From Streptomyces sp. NBC_00663 (GTDB lineage Bacteria; Actinomycetota; Actinomycetes; Streptomycetales; Streptomycetaceae), in NCBI RefSeq assembly GCF_036226885.1, contig NZ_CP109027.1, positions 6,386,001 to 6,450,000 of the forward strand: DNA of 64,000 bases, written 5' to 3'. The translations under genes and the position numbers were made by a program. A model generated the notes under the pieces. The model was given only the letters and a program-made list of their open reading frames with translations. It ran no database searches and was not told where the DNA came from. The first letter of the stretch is position 1; every line of letters starts with the position of its first letter. Of the stretch, positions 59,916 through 64,000 are shown in pieces.

Positions 59916-61202
59916 ATGACCACGCTCTCGCCGTACGACTCGATGTCCCCGGTCACCCAGGCCGCCTACCGCGCCAAGGCCGCCGCCGCCGACCTCGCCC
60001 CGCTGCCGCGGGCCGAGAAGGACGACGCGTTGCTCGCCATCGCGGACGCCCTGGAGGTCCGTACGAGCGAGATCGTCGAGGCCAACGCCAAGGACATCGC
60101 CAAGGCCCGCGAGGCCGGCACCAGCGAGACCGTCATCGACCGGCTCACCCTCACGCCCGAGCGGGTCCGCGCCATCGCCTCGGACGTGAGGGACGTCGTC
60201 GCGCTGCCCGACCCGGTCGGCGAGGTCGTCCGCGGCTCCACCCTCCCGAACGGCATCGACCTGCGCCAGGTCCGCGTCCCGCTCGGCGTCGTCGGCATCA
60301 TCTACGAGGCCCGCCCGAACGTGACGGTGGACGCCGCCGCGCTCTGCCTGAAGTCCGGCAACGCCGTCCTGCTGCGCGGCTCGGCCTCCGCGTACGAGTC
60401 CAACACCGCCCTCGTCCGGGTGCTGCGCGACGCCGTGGGCGGGGCGGGGCTGCCCGCCGACGCCGTCCAGCTGGTGCCCGGCGAGAGCCGCGAGAGCGTG
60501 CGCGAGCTGATGCGGGCCCGCGGCCTGGTCGACGTGCTCATCCCGCGCGGCGGCGCCTCCCTCATCCGGACCGTGGTGAACGAGTCGGTCGTCCCCGTCA
60601 TCGAGACCGGCACCGGCAACTGCCACGTCTACGTCGACGCCCACGCCGACCTCGACATGGCGATCGACATCCTGATCAACTCCAAGGCGCAGCGCCCCAG
60701 CGTCTGCAACTCCGCCGAGACCCTCCTGGTCCACCAGGACATCGCCCCCGAGTTCCTGCCGCGCGCCCTGGACGCCCTCGCCGAGGCCGGCGTCACGGTG
60801 CACGCCGACGACCGGGTCATGGCGTACGCCAAGGACTCCGAGGCGACCGTCGTGGAGGCTACCGCGGAGGACTGGGAGACCGAGTACCTCTCCTACGACA
60901 TCGCCGCGGCCGTCGTCGACTCCCTGGACAAGGCCGTCGAGCACATCCGGCTGTGGACCTCCGGCCACACCGAGGCCATCGTGACGACCTCGCAGCAGGC
61001 CGCGCGCCGCTTCACCCAGCTGGTCGACTCCACCACCGTCGCCGTGAACGCCTCCACCCGCTTCACCGACGGCGGCCAGTTCGGCTTCGGCGCCGAGATC
61101 GGCATCTCCACGCAGAAGCTGCACGCCCGCGGCCCGATGGGCCTGCCGGAACTGACCAGCACCAAGTACATCGTCACCGGCGACGGGCACGTACGCCGCT
61201 GA
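59916..61202 (+). CDS. proA: Gamma-glutamyl phosphate reductase
   Basis: A 428-residue NADPH-dependent reductase for the second step of proline synthesis. The catalytic Cys264 lies in [38 protein letters not shown] and the C-terminal [15 protein letters not shown] are family signatures. ATG 59916 is preferred to upstream in-frame starts because the -10 box directly precedes it; translation would be leaderless. Unlike in many bacteria it is separated from proB by another gene and has its own promoter. Confidence 0.97.
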   Translation: MTTLSPYDSMSPVTQAAYRAKAAAADLAPLPRAEKDDALLAIADALEVRTSEIVEANAKDIAKAREAGTSETVIDRLTLTPERVRAIASDVRDVVALPDPVGEVVRGSTLPNGIDLRQVRVPLGVVGIIYEARPNVTVDAAALCLKSGNAVLLRGSASAYESNTALVRVLRDAVGGAGLPADAVQLVPGESRESVRELMRARGLVDVLIPRGGASLIRTVVNESVVPVIETGTGNCHVYVDAHADLDMAIDILINSKAQRPSVCNSAETLLVHQDIAPEFLPRALDALAEAGVTVHADDRVMAYAKDSEATVVEATAEDWETEYLSYDIAAAVVDSLDKAVEHIRLWTSGHTEAIVTTSQQAARRFTQLVDSTTVAVNASTRFTDGGQFGFGAEIGISTQKLHARGPMGLPELTSTKYIVTGDGHVRR

Positions 61203-61339
61203 GGTGTGGAGGGCGCCGAGGGCGCGCGCCTGCGCATATGCGTACGGCACACGCCCCCGGCGTACGCCCGTGCGTACGGCAGGCGTCTCATACAGCGGAT
61301 GAATTTCCGTACCGTCTGCCCAAATTGACCCCCCAGGTC

Positions 61340-61345
61340 TACTCT
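61340..61345 (+). promoter_or_regulatory. -10 box of a leaderless transcript
   Basis: TACTCT ends 6 nt before GTG 61352, and the flank CTACTCTG is identical to that of the next gene. Confidence 0.6.
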
Positions 61346-61351
61346 GGATTC

Positions 61352-61930
61352 GTGCCGGAGGACGTGGGGGGTACGCCGTTCCCTGACGGCTGGGAGCCCG
61401 ACGACGACCACGACCGCGGGGTGTCGGACGAAGAGTTCGCCTCCGTGGTCTTCGACGAGGCCTTCATACGGGCGGCCGTGGTGCACGAGCCGACCGCCGT
61501 CGAACGCCTCCTGGCCGCCGCCCAGGCGAGAGCGGAGGCCTCCGAGGCCGAGGCCCGCCGGGCCCACCGCCGCGGCGAGCGCTACGAGGACACGTACGGC
61601 GCCGAGGCCCGCGCCGGGTTCGACCACGACCCCGAGCTCGACGACCTGGACGACACCGACATCCTCGAAGGCCGCTTCGGCGCCCCGGGGACGTACGGCA
61701 AACAGGTCCGCTGGCACCGCCCCGTCGCCTGGATGCTGGCGCTCGTGATGGGCATCGGCATGGTCACGCTCGCCTTCACCGCGGTCTACCGGGGCGCGTC
61801 CTCGAACAGCCGGGACCAGGTCCCGCCGCCGCCTGCCACCACCGGTCTGGAGCAGGGCAGCGCGGCGGCCCCCTCCGCCTCCGCCGAATACTCCCAGCCG
61901 GCCTTCTCGGCGGTCCCCAAGTCGCCCTGA
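61352..61930 (+). CDS. Membrane protein with cytoplasmic SVVFDE motif
   Basis: A 192-residue protein. The acidic N-terminus contains EEFASVVFDEAFIRAA (about residues 28-43), then a helical acidic stretch (AAAQARAEASEAEARRAHRR) and one membrane helix (about 130-150), with a short Pro/Ser-rich outer tail. GTG 61352 begins at the proposed RNA start; the frame extends upstream to ATG 61238 but across the promoter. It is a shortened relative of the next gene: both share the SVVFDE[AS]F[IV]RAA motif. I know no biochemical function. Such proteins are found near the proA-nadD region in Streptomyces. Confidence 0.82.
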   Translation: MPEDVGGTPFPDGWEPDDDHDRGVSDEEFASVVFDEAFIRAAVVHEPTAVERLLAAAQARAEASEAEARRAHRRGERYEDTYGAEARAGFDHDPELDDLDDTDILEGRFGAPGTYGKQVRWHRPVAWMLALVMGIGMVTLAFTAVYRGASSNSRDQVPPPPATTGLEQGSAAAPSASAEYSQPAFSAVPKSP

Positions 61931-62018
61931 ACGCCCGCCGGGCATGCGCTGACGGTCCTGGTGAGAACCTGTCAGAACTTGTCGTGCGGCGGGGCGTTTA
62001 CCCGAGCTTCCGGAGACC

Positions 62019-62024
62019 TACTCT
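62019..62024 (+). promoter_or_regulatory. -10 box of a leaderless transcript
   Basis: TACTCT ends 6 nt before ATG 62031, a duplicate of the arrangement before the preceding gene. Confidence 0.6.
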
Positions 62025-62030
62025 GAAGAT

Positions 62031-63104
62031 ATGGGAGGGCCTGGAGAACCACCTGAGGGTGCACCCGAGGGCGTCCCCGGGGGTGGTGAGGACGAGTACC
62101 GGTCCGTCGTCTTCGACGAGTCGTTCGTCCGTGCTGCCCGGCTCCAGGAGTACTCCGCGCAGGAGCGCATCGCCGACCACGCCCCGGCCGTCCGGCGCCG
62201 CCCGCCGATGCGCCGGGGACTGTCCCGGCAGGCCCTCGTCCTGGTCCTGCTGATCGCCCTCGCCTTCGGCACGGCGATCTACATGGGCGTACGGCACCCC
62301 TACCAGACCCCCGCCCCCGTACGGGACGTCTCCCTGCCCCTCCAGACGACCGTCGTCCCGCTCGCCCCGGTGGGCCGGGTGCCGGGCGCGGCCGACCCCG
62401 AGTACCTGTACGACCACAGCCCCGCCGCGCAGTTCCGGATCGGCGCCGCCGGGATCACACTGCCCGCCGCGCGGGACACCTCGCACTTCTCCGAGACCCA
62501 GGTGATGAGCGCGCTGGACACGGTCAAGGAGTACCTGGTCCGGTCCGCCCTCTACCCGGAGGTCCTCACCGGCGGCGAGACCCGCCCCGTCCGCGTCCTG
62601 CTCCCCGCCGACCAGCACCTCCAGTTCGACGAGAGCCTGAGCCATCCCGCCGCGGACGGCCGGCACGCGGTGACCGGATGGCTGGTCCGCCTCGACGCCA
62701 GGACCGTGCAGCTGGCCGACCCGCAGATCCGGGTGAGCGGGACGCTGGCGGTCAGCGAGACCGAGTCCACGATGCTCGAGGTGACCGCGGACCACACATA
62801 CGTGTACGCGCTGCGGGCCGCCGGTGCGGACGCCAAGGCGCAGACCTCGCTGTTCACCGTCCGGCGCGAGCTGCACTTCCGGTTCGACCGGGAGGACGTA
62901 CGACTGCACCAGGCGCAGCTGTCCACGTCGTACGTGCAGGCCGGGCCGCTGTCCTGTGGGGACAACGCGGCGGATGTGCTGAGTCCGTTGCTGGCGGGGC
63001 AGACGGCGAAGGCGGGTGGGCCGGTGGGGACCGATCCGTTCGCCACGGATCGGGCCACGGCGGTGTGTGGGACGTTGGCTTCGGGGGCCTTGCCCAAGGG
63101 GTGA
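62031..63104 (+). CDS. Single-pass membrane protein with SVVFDE motif and large extracellular domain
   Basis: A 357-residue protein. The Gly/Pro/Glu-rich N-terminus leads to EYRSVVFDESFVRAARLQE (about 22-40), basic residues (RRRPPMRR), one membrane helix (about 68-86) and a 270-residue outer domain of alternating strands (VRVLLPADQHLQF, GWLVRLDARTVQLA, ELHFRFDREDVRLHQ) with two cysteines (LSCGDN, AVCGTL). It resembles in layout proteins found around the Streptomyces spore-wall complex, but no catalytic motif is seen. ATG 62031 is at the proposed RNA start. Tandem duplication with the gene before it is likely. Confidence 0.85.
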   Translation: MGGPGEPPEGAPEGVPGGGEDEYRSVVFDESFVRAARLQEYSAQERIADHAPAVRRRPPMRRGLSRQALVLVLLIALAFGTAIYMGVRHPYQTPAPVRDVSLPLQTTVVPLAPVGRVPGAADPEYLYDHSPAAQFRIGAAGITLPAARDTSHFSETQVMSALDTVKEYLVRSALYPEVLTGGETRPVRVLLPADQHLQFDESLSHPAADGRHAVTGWLVRLDARTVQLADPQIRVSGTLAVSETESTMLEVTADHTYVYALRAAGADAKAQTSLFTVRRELHFRFDREDVRLHQAQLSTSYVQAGPLSCGDNAADVLSPLLAGQTAKAGGPVGTDPFATDRATAVCGTLASGALPKG

Positions 63105-63106
63105 GG

Positions 63107-63135
63107 GGTTGTTCGCGCAGTTCCCCGCGCCCCTG
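63107..63135 (-). repeat. Second copy of the interspersed Streptomyces repeat
   Basis: The minus strand reads CAGGGGCGCGGGGAACTGCG followed by CGAACAACC. It lies between convergent genes, starting 2 nt after the stop codon of the upstream one. It is the inverted counterpart of 11099-11128. Confidence 0.75.
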
Positions 63136-63161
63136 GGTGCGTTGACCGCGCCCGGCGTTCG

Positions 63162-64000
63162 TCAGTTCTCGTCTGTTTCCGTCGGGGGCTGGTCCTTCGG
63201 GTTTGTGGTCGTGAAGCCGCCGAAGCCTCGGCGGACCCTGCCGCCCAGGTCGCCGGCGCCGCCCGCGATGTCCGTGACCAGCTTCATCAGGGGGTCCTTG
63301 GAGGACTTGACGTTGCTCGCGTAGCTCGCCGCCGACTCGCGGAAGGAGTCGGTGACCGAGGTGTCCTTGTCCTCGGTGCGGCGCGGGTAGTGGCCGTCCA
63401 TCAGGCGCTGGAAGTCGCGGGACTCGGACCACTTCTTCAGCTCGGCCGCCCGGACCGTGGTGAAGGGGTGGCTGCGCGGCAGGACGTTCAGGATCTTCAG
63501 GACCGAGTCGCGCAGGTCGCCGCCGGCCTCGTACTCCTCGGCCTGCTTGAGGAACGCGTCCACGTTCATCTCGTGCAGGTGGTGGCCGCCGGCCAGCTTC
63601 ATCAGGCCGCGCATCGAGGCTTTGAGGTCCTGGCCGACCAGCAGACCCGCGCGGTCCGCGGACAGCTCCGACTTGCGGAACCACTCGCGCAGCGCCGTCA
63701 CGATCGCCATGATCGCGATGTTGCCCAGCGGGATCCACGCCACCCTGAGGGCGAGGCTCGTCAGGAAGAGCAGGATCGTGCGGTAGACGGCGTGCCCGGA
63801 CAGGGCGTGGCCCACCTCGTGGCCGACGACGGCCCGCATCTCCTCCTCGTCGAGCAGATCGACGAGGCCGGTCGTCACGACGATGATCGGCTCGTCCAGG
63901 CCGATGCACATCGCGTTCGGCTTCGGGTCCTGGCTCACGTACATCGGCGGGACCTTCTCCAGGTCCAGGATGTAACAGGCGTCCCGCAGCATGTCGTTGA
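63162..64000 (-). CDS. M48 family metallopeptidase, 5' end beyond the window
   Basis: At least 279 codons are present, and the frame stays open to the window edge, so the N-terminus is missing. The zinc site HEVGH lies in VVGHEVGHALSGH, and the third ligand is the Glu of SELSADRAG. Two hydrophobic helices (ILLFLTSLALRVAWIPLGNIAIMAIV) surround the site as in HtpX-like membrane proteases. The C-terminal 60 residues are Gly/Lys/Ser-rich and soluble. Such enzymes take part in membrane protein quality control. The stop faces the preceding gene across the interspersed repeat. Confidence 0.93.
   Translation of the reverse strand, partial: NDMLRDACYILDLEKVPPMYVSQDPKPNAMCIGLDEPIIVVTTGLVDLLDEEEMRAVVGHEVGHALSGHAVYRTILLFLTSLALRVAWIPLGNIAIMAIVTALREWFRKSELSADRAGLLVGQDLKASMRGLMKLAGGHHLHEMNVDAFLKQAEEYEAGGDLRDSVLKILNVLPRSHPFTTVRAAELKKWSESRDFQRLMDGHYPRRTEDKDTSVTDSFRESAASYASNVKSSKDPLMKLVTDIAGGAGDLGGRVRRGFGGFTTTNPKDQPPTETDEN

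Overview
The window is a piece of a Streptomyces chromosome, or that of a very close actinomycete. The evidence is the very high GC with G/C-rich third codon positions, the many GTG and some TTG starts, the paired ClpP1/ClpP2, and the gene orders tig-clpP1-clpP2-clpX-valS-folC-ndk-mreBCD-pbp2-rodA and rne-rplU-rpmA-obg-proB-proA, which are typical of that genus. No plasmid, phage, CRISPR array or intact insertion sequence was seen.

Layout. 1-2.3 kb: a near gene-free stretch, a tiny membrane protein and a frameshifted remnant of a Ser/Thr kinase with a beta-propeller. 2.3-2.6 kb: divergent tRNA-Gly(TCC) and tRNA-Pro(TGG). 2.7-7.3 kb: protein folding and proteolysis (trigger factor, ClpP1, ClpP2, ClpX). 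7.3-13.6 kb: a surface-anchored P/G/Y/Q-rich protein, ValRS, FolC, a DUF4233 membrane protein and Ndk. 13.8-20.3 kb: the lateral wall / spore wall cluster mreB, mreC, mreD, PBP2 and RodA. 20.3-24.6 kb: an unknown protein, a CYTH-CHAD protein and the TIGR03960 radical SAM protein. 24.7-30.9 kb: an accessory block (FxLYD-like protein, DUF899 protein coupled to a TPR glycosyltransferase, GT-C mannosyltransferase-like protein, collagen-like exported protein, and a membrane protein with repeated LTPVGHG motifs). This block separates TIGR03960 from its usual partner TIGR03936 (31 kb). 32-36 kb: a very large RNase E/G with repetitive arms. 36.2-41.8 kb: a dTDP-rhamnose operon (rfbA, B, D, C) that encloses a TarS-like glycosyltransferase. 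42-44.1 kb: rplU, rpmA, obg. 44.3-57.8 kb: surface and wall-polymer genes: FG-GAP protein, Tat-exported PhoD, sulfotransferase-like protein, a fused cytidylyltransferase/SDR (CDP-ribitol type), two paralogous membrane-anchored CDP-glycerol/ribitol phosphotransferases, a second GT2 and a pyruvyltransferase-like protein. 58-61.2 kb: proB, an unknown protein, proA. 61.3-64 kb: two tandem related membrane proteins and an M48 peptidase cut by the window end.

How they fit together. Read as a whole, 13.8-57.8 kb looks like a cell-envelope region: MreBCD/PBP2/RodA build the peptidoglycan, and the 47-58 kb genes would make and decorate a phosphate-linked wall glycopolymer (wall teichoic acid type). 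The dTDP-rhamnose operon supplies a further sugar, and PhoD may turn the polymer over. In S. coelicolor the Mre proteins, PBP2 and wall-glycopolymer enzymes are known to cooperate in spore wall synthesis; applying that here is inference.

The least explained items are the LTPVGHG-repeat membrane protein, the repeated basic motif in both RNase E arms, a CTG start candidate for TIGR03936, a tandem duplication that created a mini-ORF before rfbC, and a set of leaderless genes whose -10 box lies exactly 6 nt before the start codon.
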